Assembly: GCF_000384215.1 (NCBI RefSeq)
Contig: NZ_KB913032.1
Coordinates: 4,171,665 to 4,235,664, forward strand
Length of the DNA: 64,000 bases
Origin: Amycolatopsis alba DSM 44262
GTDB lineage: Bacteria > Actinomycetota > Actinomycetes > Mycobacteriales > Pseudonocardiaceae
Direction of reading: 5' to 3'
Part shown: in pieces, positions 52,228 through 59,575 of the stretch
Layout: each line of letters opens with the position of its first letter
How positions within the stretch are numbered: the first letter of the stretch is position 1
Made by a program: the position numbers and the translations under genes
The notes under the pieces: generated by a model
Database searches by the model: none
What the model saw: only the letters and a program-made list of their open reading frames with translations
Told to the model about the DNA's origin: nothing

Positions 52228-53001
52228 CTACCCTGGGGCTACCCCGAACTCCGCCAGTACCAGTAGCTGGTCATCGTGCCTTTTCGCGCGGGGCCAGCGG
52301 ACGCCGTCCGGGTCCTGTTTCTCCGCCGTGCGGACCGCGTCGAGTACCGCGTCCGGACCGCGTTCCCGGCTGAGGGCGAGTACTTCCGGCCAGCCGAACA
52401 GGCCGTATTCGTCGACCCCGATCGCGACCCCGTCCGTCGCCAGCAGCAAGGCTTCGACCGCCGAGCGCGGCCAACTGCGGCGTACGGCCTCGGCGGCCGC
52501 CTTCGGTTCCGCTTCGGCGACCCAGAAGCCGTCCGGCGCGTTGCGTTTCGCGCGGACGTCGGCGCCGGTGCGGAGCTGACCGCTGTCACGGAGCGAGACC
52601 AGCCTGTCGTCGGTGAGCGGGTCCGCGCCCGAGGGACCGAAGGCGATGATCGGGCTGTCGGCGAGCACCAGGCCGTCGACGGTGTCGTCCGTCCAGCGCG
52701 CGATCGCGACCGTGCTCGACGGTGATCGCCCCGGTTCGAGACCTTCGCGGCTCGCGACGTCCGCGATCGCCTCGGCCAGCACGACCGCGAGATCCGCCTC
52801 GGGTGCCGCGGTCAGCGCCTGCGACAGGCTGCGGACGAGCAGGCCCGCGTACCAGCCGCCGGACGGCAGATCCGGCCGCGGCGCGGTCGCCCCGTCGAGC
52901 ACCACCACGGCGTTGCCGAGTACGGCGACGTGGTCTTCGGTCGGGCGCGATGCTCCGTCCGCGCTTACTCCGTCCCTTTCCGCCACTGCGATTTCGACCA
53001 T
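52228..53001 (-). CDS. PP2C-like serine/threonine phosphatase
   Basis: 257 residues. AVVVLDGATAPRP carries the acidic motif of the PPM family, SPSSTVAIARW and LLLATDGVAIGVDE the later metal-binding Asp motif. Some PPM motifs are weak, so it may be a divergent family member. ATG 53001 is seven bases after TAGGGT on the minus strand, a leaderless promoter that overlaps the first palindrome of the facing operator pair, so it may be co-regulated with the HTH gene. Confidence 0.75.
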   Translation of the reverse strand: MVEIAVAERDGVSADGASRPTEDHVAVLGNAVVVLDGATAPRPDLPSGGWYAGLLVRSLSQALTAAPEADLAVVLAEAIADVASREGLEPGRSPSSTVAIARWTDDTVDGLVLADSPIIAFGPSGADPLTDDRLVSLRDSGQLRTGADVRAKRNAPDGFWVAEAEPKAAAEAVRRSWPRSAVEALLLATDGVAIGVDEYGLFGWPEVLALSRERGPDAVLDAVRTAEKQDPDGVRWPRAKRHDDQLLVLAEFGVAPG

Positions 53002-53017
53002 GGCCCCGACCCTAACT

Positions 53018-53060
53018 GTCAACCGAGGTTGACGTGGCCGAGATGTCAACGTAGGTTGAC
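53018..53060. promoter_or_regulatory. Tandem-palindrome leaderless promoter of the HTH / Clp-N pair
   Basis: Palindromes GTCAAC-CGAG-GTTGAC (53018-53033) and GTCAAC-GTAG-GTTGAC (53045-53060). TTGACG at 53029-53034 is the -35 and TAGGTT at 53052-53057 the -10, 17 bases apart. ATG 53064 is six bases after the -10, and three bases after the palindrome. The plan is identical to that at 35209-35253. The divergent PP2C-like promoter overlaps the left palindrome. Confidence 0.72.
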
Positions 53061-53063
53061 ATC

Positions 53064-53273
53064 ATGACCGAAGCGACAGATCTGGCCGCGCGAGCCGGTG
53101 ACCGCGATCCCCGCGTGGGACTGCGCGCCGTCGCCGCCTTGCGCCGGCTGTTGGAACAACTCGAGGCCGTGCAGGTCCGCAGCGCGCGGGTGCACGGCTG
53201 GTCCTGGCAGGAGATCGCGGCCGAGCTGGGGGTCAGCAGGCAAGCGGTGCACAAGAAGTACGGGAGGCACTGA
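53064..53273 (+). CDS. Small HTH protein, partner of Clp N-domain gene
   Basis: 69 residues. VHGWSWQEIAAELGVSRQAV followed by HKKYG is a helix-turn-helix of the same kind as in the fused ClpC2-like protein at 35257 (W-x-E-I-x-x-x-x-GVS-x-QA). An N-terminal helix may dimerise it. It starts leaderless from an operator it probably binds. The stop overlaps the start of the Clp N-domain gene (TGATG), so the two are made together. Confidence 0.82.
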   Translation: MTEATDLAARAGDRDPRVGLRAVAALRRLLEQLEAVQVRSARVHGWSWQEIAAELGVSRQAVHKKYGRH

Positions 53274-53788
53274 TGTTCGAACGGTTCACCATCGAACTCC
53301 GCGAGGTCGTCATGGGAGCTCAGCGTGTCGCTTCGGAGGAGGCGTCCGCGAATATCGACCCGCTGCACCTGCTGACGTCCCTCGCGCGGCACACCGGAGT
53401 CCTGGCCACCCTGGGCTGCCCGGCGGACGAACTGGCCGACGACGTCGGGCGCGTCCGTCGCCGGGGCGGCATGAGCGACGCCGACGTCGAGGCACTGAGC
53501 GGCTTCGGTATCGACGTCGAGCACATCGTCGAGCGGGTCGAGCAGACCCACGGACCCGGCGCGCTGACCAGGGGGCAGCGCGGCGGACGTGGTCATCGGC
53601 CCCTCACGCAGGAGGCGAAAAAGGCGGTGGAGAAGAGCCTTCGCGAAGCCATCGATGTCGGGAGCAAGCGCATCGAGCCCGAGCACCTTCTGCTCGCGCT
53701 GACGTCCGTCCCCGGTGCGGCCGCCGATGTCCTCGCGCAGCGGGGCATCGACTACCTCGCCGTCCGGCGCCCCGAGCGCCACGCTTGA
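53273..53788 (+). CDS. Clp N-domain protein, unfused, partner of HTH gene
   Basis: 171 residues. The first repeat is FTIELREVVMGAQRVASEEA with IDPLHLLTSLARH, the second is LTQEAKKAVEKSLREAIDVG with IEPEHLLLALTS. These are the double Clp N-terminal repeats and there is no ATPase. It would bind the HTH protein or unfolded or Clp-directed ligands. ATG 53273 has GGGAGG upstream. Its last codons form one arm of a long hairpin. Confidence 0.82.
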   Translation: MFERFTIELREVVMGAQRVASEEASANIDPLHLLTSLARHTGVLATLGCPADELADDVGRVRRRGGMSDADVEALSGFGIDVEHIVERVEQTHGPGALTRGQRGGRGHRPLTQEAKKAVEKSLREAIDVGSKRIEPEHLLLALTSVPGAAADVLAQRGIDYLAVRRPERHA

Positions 53789-53820
53789 GACGTTCAGCGT
53801 CCCAAGCGTGGCGCTCGGGG
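53770..53820. terminator. Bidirectional hairpin across two convergent gene ends
   Basis: A perfect 18-bp stem, CCCCGAGCGCCACGCTTG and its complement, continues after one mismatch with a further 4-bp stem (GACG / CGTC) around a 5-base loop. It includes the stop codons of the Clp N-domain and YczE-like genes, so both C-termini are written in the hairpin. No T run. It may be a copy of a dispersed repeat. Confidence 0.75.
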
Positions 53821-54459
53821 CATCCGGGGTCGAGGAGAACGCTCCCGCCACACGACGTAAGGCAGGAAGGCCTGCGTGAGCGGCCCGATGGCGAGCGCGT
53901 AGAGCACCGTGCCGACCCCGACGGTGCCGCCGAGCAGCCAGCCGGCGGCCAGGACGGTGATCTCGATGAGGGTCCGGACGAGCCGGATCGACTTGCCGGT
54001 CCGGGCCGAGAAGCCGGTCATCAGCCCGTCGCGGGGGCCGGGACCGAGCCGCGCGCCGACGTAGATCGCGGCGGCGAGGCCGTTGAGCACCACACCGGCG
54101 ACCAGGTTGAGGAGCTGCCAGCCGAGCACGTCCTGGTCGGGCAGGAACATCCGCACGAGGTCGACGGTGAGCGAGATGACCACGATGTTGGCGAGCGTGC
54201 CGACGCCGGGCCGCTGCCGCAGGGGGATCCACAGCAGGAGCACCAGCACCGACGCGATCGCGGTGACCGTGCCGAACGAGAGACCGGTGATCTTCATCAG
54301 GCCTTCGTGGAGCACGTCCCACGGGTCGAGTCCGAGTCCCGACCTGGTCAGCATGGCCATGCTGCCGCCGTAGAGGGCGAGCCCGCCGACGAGCTGGATC
54401 GAGCGGCGGGTGGTGTCCTGGGAGATGCCGACTGGTCTGAGGTCGAGTTTGAGTGCCAC
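53794..54459 (-). CDS. YczE/YitT-like membrane protein
   Basis: 221 residues with five membrane helices. GLALYGGSMAMLTRSGLGLD (with PWDVLHEG after it) and PGPRDGLMTGFSARTGKSIR are the family motifs. It lies back-to-back with a MocR-type regulator, the standard arrangement for yczE in actinobacteria and Firmicutes, where the regulator controls it. The transported molecule is unknown, perhaps a vitamin B6-linked metabolite or taurine-type compound. Confidence 0.88.
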   Translation of the reverse strand: MALKLDLRPVGISQDTTRRSIQLVGGLALYGGSMAMLTRSGLGLDPWDVLHEGLMKITGLSFGTVTAIASVLVLLLWIPLRQRPGVGTLANIVVISLTVDLVRMFLPDQDVLGWQLLNLVAGVVLNGLAAAIYVGARLGPGPRDGLMTGFSARTGKSIRLVRTLIEITVLAAGWLLGGTVGVGTVLYALAIGPLTQAFLPYVVWRERSPRPRMPRAPRLGR

Positions 54460-54496
54460 GTGTGCACCATCAGGGGTAAGTGGCTACCTTGACCAT

Positions 54497-54518
54497 GGCC
54501 AATCTGCAACAATTGGTC
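54497..54518. promoter_or_regulatory. Candidate MocR operator
   Basis: GGCCAAT-N8-ATTGGTC (one mismatch) lies just before the MocR ATG at 54521 and 38 bases from the yczE start. Its position covers the divergent promoter region. Confidence 0.4.
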
Positions 54519-54520
54519 TT

Positions 54521-55975
54521 ATGGAGCCGCTGATCCCGCTGACTGGACGCGTTTCAGGGTCAAAATTGGCCCTTTTGCTGGGAGGTTGGCGCCAGAGTGG
54601 TTCTCGACACGGTGCCATGGATCTCGCGGCGGCGGTCGAGCTGCTGGTCCTCGACGGCAGGCTGCCGCTCGGCACGAAACTCCCGGCCGAACGGGAGCTC
54701 GCCGACGCGCTGGACGTCAGCCGCACGCTGATCGGCGCCGCGCTGGACAAGCTGCGGGCCGACGGGCTGGTCGCCAGCCGTCGCGGGGCCGGGTCCTGGA
54801 TCGCGTCCCCCGGCGGACGGGGCCGGGACCCGATCCTGCCGTCCGGGGCGGACCTCATCGACCTCGCCCAGGCCTGTCCGCCCGCCATCCCCGGCCTGGT
54901 TCCGGCCGTGGACGCCGCGCGGAAGGCGCTGGTGGACCACCTCGGCGAGAACGGCTATCACGTGCGCGGCCTGCTGGTCCTGCGCGAGCGGATCGCCCGC
55001 CGCTACACCGAACGCGGGCTGCCGACCAACGCCGATCAGGTGATGGTCACCAACGGCGCGCATCACGCGTTCGTGCAGGTCCTGCGCATGCTGGCCGGTC
55101 CTGGCGACCGGGTGCTCGTCGAGCAGCCGACGTATCCGAACTCGCTCGAAGCCATCGGCGCCGCGCACGCCATCGGCGTACCTGTCCCGCTGGACCCGGT
55201 CACCGGCTGGGACGTCGTCGGGATCGAGGCCGCGCTGCGGCAGTCCGCGCCAAGGCTCGCGTACTTCGTCGCGGACTTCCAGAACCCGACAGGCCTGCGC
55301 ATGGACGCCGCCGCCCGCGAACGGCTCGCGGCCGCGCTGAGCCGCGCACGGACACCCGCGATCATCGACGAGACCCTGGTCGAGCTGGACCACGAAGGTG
55401 ATCCGGTGGACGGGCCGCCGCCGCTGGGCGCGTTCGCGGGGGATCTCGGCATCACGATCGGTTCGGCGTCGAAGTCGCATTGGGCCGGGTTGCGGCTCGG
55501 CTGGATCCGCGCCTCCGAGGACGTCATCGGCAGGCTGATCGCGGCACGGTTCGCCGTCGACCTGGGGTCTCCGGTCTTCGAGCAACTCGTCCTCGCCGAA
55601 TTGCTCGACGACGGCGGGGGCGCGCTGGCGCACCGTCGCGAGGACACGCTGGCCCAGCGTGACGCGCTGATCGGGGCGTTGAACCGGTACTGCCCGGAGT
55701 GGACGTTCACCGCGCCGTCCGGCGGGCTTTCGCTGTGGTGCCGTCTGCCGGAGCCGATGAGCACACGGTTGGCCGTCGCGGCGGCGGGACACGGGGTACA
55801 GGTGGCGCCGGGTTCGCGGTTCGGTGTCCACGGTGGACTGGAGCGCTGGCTGCGGCTGCCGTACGCGCTTTCGGCCGACAGACTCTTCGAAGCCGTGCGA
55901 CGGCTGGGCGCGGCCGCCGCTTCGGTGGCGGCGACACCCGCCACCGTCGCCCCCGTGGCCGTTCAGGTCACCTGA
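54521..55975 (+). CDS. MocR/PdxR-family regulator (GntR HTH - aminotransferase fold)
   Basis: 484 residues. The N-terminal winged helix is LPLGTKLPAERELADALDVS followed by RTLIGAALDKLRADGLV; the aminotransferase-like domain follows, with the PLP Lys in SASKSHWAGLRLGW and the Asn/Asp contacts FQNPTG. It binds PLP as effector or part of the sensor and controls the divergent yczE-like gene. ATG 54521 is the start by ribosome-free context. A highly structured gap follows its stop. Confidence 0.93.
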   Translation: MEPLIPLTGRVSGSKLALLLGGWRQSGSRHGAMDLAAAVELLVLDGRLPLGTKLPAERELADALDVSRTLIGAALDKLRADGLVASRRGAGSWIASPGGRGRDPILPSGADLIDLAQACPPAIPGLVPAVDAARKALVDHLGENGYHVRGLLVLRERIARRYTERGLPTNADQVMVTNGAHHAFVQVLRMLAGPGDRVLVEQPTYPNSLEAIGAAHAIGVPVPLDPVTGWDVVGIEAALRQSAPRLAYFVADFQNPTGLRMDAAARERLAAALSRARTPAIIDETLVELDHEGDPVDGPPPLGAFAGDLGITIGSASKSHWAGLRLGWIRASEDVIGRLIAARFAVDLGSPVFEQLVLAELLDDGGGALAHRREDTLAQRDALIGALNRYCPEWTFTAPSGGLSLWCRLPEPMSTRLAVAAAGHGVQVAPGSRFGVHGGLERWLRLPYALSADRLFEAVRRLGAAAASVAATPATVAPVAVQVT

Positions 55976-55983
55976 GGACGGAA

Positions 55984-56293
55984 ATAGCCGGTGCGCCGGC
56001 GGGGCGGCCGATGCTCCAGGGAGGGCATCGGCGCCGCACGACCAGCGCACCGGCTATCCGGCCCGCCCGCGAGACCGAGGTCTCGCGGACGGGCACCGCG
56101 GCGGTTACCCGGCACAGCCCCTCGACGTGCCGGGAACCGCCCGCGGTTCAGGTGGACTTCGAGCTTGGCCGGCTCCTGCTCGGCGCGGTGAGCAGAAGCC
56201 CCCGAAGTCCACCCGGTGCTGGTCCCGGCGCCGCAGAGGCAATGCGGCGCCGGGGCCGGGATCCGAACCGGCCGGGCGCGGTCGGCCGTTCGG
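55984..56293. repeat. Run of six hairpins between convergent genes
   Basis: Six inverted repeats lie head to tail: 55984-56057 (13-bp arms ATAGCCGGTGCGC), with an inner GCCGATGC stem; 56061-56094 (14 bp, one mismatch, loop CGAG); 56101-56140 (GCGGTT / AACCGC with CCCGGCAC / GTGCCGGG, one bulge); 56151-56213 (11-bp GGTGGACTTCG arms, inner CTGCTC / GAGCAG); 56224-56254 (11-bp CCCGGCGCCGC arms, loop AGAGGCAAT); 56263-56293 (CCGAAC and GGCC arms). No ORF is credible here. Possibly a structured RNA or terminator cluster. Confidence 0.75.
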
Positions 56294-56418
56294 GAAGACA
56301 AAGGGGATGCCTGAAACGAGGGCAGGCGAAAACGGACTCGGGCCGAGGACTTCAGAGGACGTCGAAAACCGAAGTTGATCTTGGTTTGGACGTGGTTCTC
56401 CCCGGCGACCCGGTCAGG

Positions 56419-57540
56419 TCAGTCGGGGGAGGTGGCGGGAAGCGCGGCTTCCCGGCCGGTGCGCTCGCCTTCGTGGTCGCAGCCGGTTCCGATGAGCTTC
56501 AGCTGCGTGGCGGGCATTCCGGAGTCGAGCACGGCGAGCGGCCCGCGGCCGCCGCCGGAGGTGTCGTGCCCCGGCTGTGCGCTCGACGCGGGCGCGACCG
56601 GGGTCGCCGGGGCGTTCGGCAGGCCGCCGCCACCGCCCGAGCCGCCGCCGTCCCTGGACGCGTGCGTGCCGGACACGGGCGCGGCAGGGGCGGGCTTGGC
56701 GTCGGACTTGAGCGGGGCCTGCTCGGGCAGCGTGACGACGCGGTGGTTCTGGACGGCCGGCGCCGTCGCGGGCGTCGTGGCGGGAACGAACGGACGCGGG
56801 TCCGGCGTGGCGGGCTCGGACGCGGGCGTCGTGGCTGTCTTGGCAGGGACGGCGATGGTGACCGAGCCGCCGGCCGACTGGCCAGAGCCGCCGCCGAAGA
56901 CAGGGTCGAGAATGCCGCCGGAGCCCGGCAGGGTCACCGGGTTGCTCGATCCGCAGCACGGACCCGGTTTGACGATCGGCTCGACGACGTGTTCGCCGAT
57001 TCCGCCGACGACCCCGCCGACGGTTTCGACCACTCCGCCGACCGTGTTCGTGACGAGATCCAGCACGCCGCCGAGAAGTCCGCCCAGCAAACCGTTGGAC
57101 GCCTGGGGTTTCGCGGTCTTCTTTTCCGGTTCCGGAGAAGAAGACTTCTCGACGGAACTCGCGCTGGAAACGGCCTTTTCCTCGGCGGTGGCCTCGGGCT
57201 CCTTGCTCGAAACGGGAGCGGGCTCTTCCTTCGGGGTCTCGGTCTTCTGGGTTTCCACGGCCGCAACGGGTTTCGTGGCCTCGACCGTCCCGGAGTCCGA
57301 AGTGGACTCGTTTGGAGTAGTCGTTTTCCCGGATCCGGCCTCATTCGCGGGCTGGACCACGGAGGTCTCCGGTGTCACGGGGGTCGGCTGTTCGTCGGCC
57401 GAAGCCGGAGTACCGAGGACGGCGCCGAGGAGCCAGCCGGTAAGCGCGAGCCCGCCCGCGAAAAGGATTCGCGCGCCGGTTTTCGGGGCCGTGAGGCCGC
57501 GACGGGGCACGACTGCCGCACCACTCACAGCAATCACCAC
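56419..57540 (-). CDS. Secreted Ser/Pro/Glu-rich protein
   Basis: 373 residues. It has an N-terminal signal-like helix (RILFAGGLALTGWLLGAVLG) ending PASADEQ, then about 110 residues rich in Glu, Thr, Ser and Pro, a GLLGGLLGGVLDLVTNTVGG amphipathic patch, a CCG motif (PGPCCGSSN) and a Gly/Ser/Pro-rich end. The start is uncertain: GTG 57540 is used but a later GTG is possible. It may be a cell-surface or cell-wall-linked protein. It is convergent with the MocR gene across the hairpin run. Confidence 0.6.
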   Translation of the reverse strand: MVIAVSGAAVVPRRGLTAPKTGARILFAGGLALTGWLLGAVLGTPASADEQPTPVTPETSVVQPANEAGSGKTTTPNESTSDSGTVEATKPVAAVETQKTETPKEEPAPVSSKEPEATAEEKAVSSASSVEKSSSPEPEKKTAKPQASNGLLGGLLGGVLDLVTNTVGGVVETVGGVVGGIGEHVVEPIVKPGPCCGSSNPVTLPGSGGILDPVFGGGSGQSAGGSVTIAVPAKTATTPASEPATPDPRPFVPATTPATAPAVQNHRVVTLPEQAPLKSDAKPAPAAPVSGTHASRDGGGSGGGGGLPNAPATPVAPASSAQPGHDTSGGGRGPLAVLDSGMPATQLKLIGTGCDHEGERTGREAALPATSPD

Positions 57541-57893
57541 CGTCCGCGCCTGAAACCCACGTTCTCCGCGTGAGTTCGATCTTGCTTGGGGTCTATTCCA
57601 GTCAGGTCGCAGCTCCCCAGGGGCCGCAACAGTTTTAGCATCGGAGGGGAGTGTTTCACTTCAGCCGCCGCTGATCCAGCCCGTTAGGCGGAACGACGCA
57701 ACCGGCTCCGGTGCATGGAGTACCGAAGTTGATCACTCTCGGTGTGTGCCCGACGGCCGTCCGGGCACGGGTGGAACTACTCAAATCCTCGATGACCTGA
57801 CCTTTTTCGGATCCCTGCTGCGGTGCGTGCCGTCCAAGTCGCGTTCGGTGATCGACGCGGCGGACGCGGGCCGCCTGGAGAGGAGAGTCCGGG
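57541..57893. other. Intergenic region with a short repeat and a hairpin
   Basis: The 13-mer ACCGAAGTTGATC at 57722-57734 also occurs at 56368-56380, so it flanks the secreted-protein gene on both sides. GTGCCCG / CGGGCAC (about 57747-57769) forms a hairpin. The region presumably carries the promoters of the sigma factor (+) and the secreted protein (-). Confidence 0.4.
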
Positions 57894-58367
57894 ATGTGGG
57901 ACGTGAACGGGGTTTCGGCGGCGGTGCTCGGAGCGTTGAAGACCTATCGCCTGAGCGAATCCGACGCCAGGGACGTCTGTCAGGACGCTTGGCTGGAACT
58001 GCTTCGCACGCCTGGCGCGCTACGCGACGAAGCGAAGCTCGGGGCTTGGCTGACGACCACCGCGCGGCGTCGCGCGCTCCGGATGATCACCAGGAACAGG
58101 CGCGAAAAACCGCATCCGCTCCCGGACGCCGGGATGACCCCGGAGACCGAGGTCGTCCGCGCCGAACGCGACCGCGCGCTCTGGGTGGCTGTCGACCGTC
58201 TGCCGGATGTGCACCGACGGCTCGTCTGGCTGCTCGCGCACCGGCCGGAGCTGTCCTACGCCCAGCTCGCGGGGGAGCTGGGGATCAGCCCGGCCAGTGT
58301 CGGCAGACTGCGAAGACGGTGTCTGGACCGGATCGGACGGATGCTCGAAAAAGGTGGTTGGGCGTGA
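57894..58367 (+). CDS. Sigma-70-type region 2/4 protein (ECF-like)
   Basis: 157 residues. Region 2 (SESDARDVCQDAWLELLRTP and WLTTTARRRALRMI) and region 4 (LPDVHRRLVWLLAHRPELSY, QLAGELGISPASVGRLRRRC) match ECF sigma factors. No anti-sigma gene is adjacent. ATG 57894 is preceded by AGGAG. The convergent aminotransferase stops 15 bases beyond its end. Confidence 0.88.
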   Translation: MWDVNGVSAAVLGALKTYRLSESDARDVCQDAWLELLRTPGALRDEAKLGAWLTTTARRRALRMITRNRREKPHPLPDAGMTPETEVVRAERDRALWVAVDRLPDVHRRLVWLLAHRPELSYAQLAGELGISPASVGRLRRRCLDRIGRMLEKGGWA

Positions 58368-58382
58368 CGGACATCGGACGAG

Positions 58383-59546
58383 TCACTTGAGTTTGCGCAA
58401 TCGGGTGACCGCTTCGTCGATGACCTCGTTGCGTTTGCAGAACGCGAACCGCAGCAGGTGTTTCCACTCGTCCGGGTGATCGGTGAACACCTTTACGGGC
58501 ACGGCCGCCACACCCACCCGTTCGGGGAGCTCCCAGGCGAGTTCCGCGGCGTCGTCGAAGCCGAGCGGACGGACGTCGACGCAGATGAAGTACGTCCCGG
58601 CGGTCGGCCGGACCGCGAACCCGGCCTCCGCGAGACCCGCCGCGAGCCGGTCCCGTTTGCCCTGGAGGCTCGTGCGCAGGTCCTCGGCCCAGGGCACTTC
58701 GTGGTCCAGCGCGTGGGCGACGGCCGGTTGCAGCGGGCCGCCCGAGACGAAGGTGATGAACTGCTTCGCCGCCTTCACCGCCGCGACCAGTTCCGGGCTC
58801 GCGCAGACCCAGCCGATCTTCCAGCCGGTGCAGTTGAACGTCTTGCCCGCGCTGGAGATCGAGACCGTGCGGTCGCGCATGCCGGGGAAGGTCGCGAGCG
58901 GGAAGTGCACGGCGTCGTCGAAGACGAGGTGCTCGTACACCTCGTCGGTGATCGCGATCAGGTCGTGCTTCACGCAGAGCGCGGCGACGGCCTCCAGTTC
59001 GGCTCGCGTGAACACTGTGCCGGTCGGGTTGTGCGGCGAGTTGATCAGGATCGCCCTGGTCCGCCCGGTCACCGCGGCGCGGAGGCCCTCGACGTCGAGG
59101 GCGAACCGGCCGTCGCGTTCCACCAGGCCGACGACACGCCGCTCCGCGCCCGCCATGGCGACAGCGGCCGCGTACGAGTCGTAGTACGGCTCGATGACGA
59201 TGACCTCGTCGCCCGCCTGCGTCAGCGCGATCAGTGACGCCGCGATCGCCTCGGTGGCACCGGCGGTGACCAGGATCTCCGTGGCTGGGTCGTACTCGAC
59301 GCCGTAGCGGAGGCGGTGGCGCGCGATCGCCGCGCGCAACTCCGGCCGTCCCGGCCCCGGCGGGTACTGGTTCGCGCCCCCGAACAGCGCGTTCTTGGCG
59401 GCGTCGAGCATTCCGGCAGGCCCGTCGGTGTCGGGGAAGCCCTGGCCGAGGTTGACGGCTTCGTGGCGGACGGCCAGTGCCGTCATCTCCGCGAAGATGG
59501 TCGACGTGAAGGGCTGGAGGCGGGGTACGAGGAGAGGTTCGCGCAC
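58383..59546 (-). CDS. Pyridoxal-phosphate aminotransferase, class I (DapC/YbdL-like)
   Basis: 387 residues. PLP Lys is in SISSAGKTFNCTGWKIGW; the substrate-binding motif SPHNPTG and the final Arg segment LLRFAFCK are visible. The closest types are N-succinyl-diaminopimelate aminotransferase and methionine/kynurenine-type aminotransferases. Its amino donor is not certain. GTG at 59546 is the start. The gene is divergent from the DUF445 gene by 29 bases. Confidence 0.92.
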   Translation of the reverse strand: MREPLLVPRLQPFTSTIFAEMTALAVRHEAVNLGQGFPDTDGPAGMLDAAKNALFGGANQYPPGPGRPELRAAIARHRLRYGVEYDPATEILVTAGATEAIAASLIALTQAGDEVIVIEPYYDSYAAAVAMAGAERRVVGLVERDGRFALDVEGLRAAVTGRTRAILINSPHNPTGTVFTRAELEAVAALCVKHDLIAITDEVYEHLVFDDAVHFPLATFPGMRDRTVSISSAGKTFNCTGWKIGWVCASPELVAAVKAAKQFITFVSGGPLQPAVAHALDHEVPWAEDLRTSLQGKRDRLAAGLAEAGFAVRPTAGTYFICVDVRPLGFDDAAELAWELPERVGVAAVPVKVFTDHPDEWKHLLRFAFCKRNEVIDEAVTRLRKLK

Positions 59547-59575
59547 GATCAGCCATCCTCACGGACAATGGTGGT

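Noticed and set aside
55963..56301. 112-codon minus-strand frame in the hairpin run
   Set aside because: Composition reflects the hairpins; no ribosome site and no motif.
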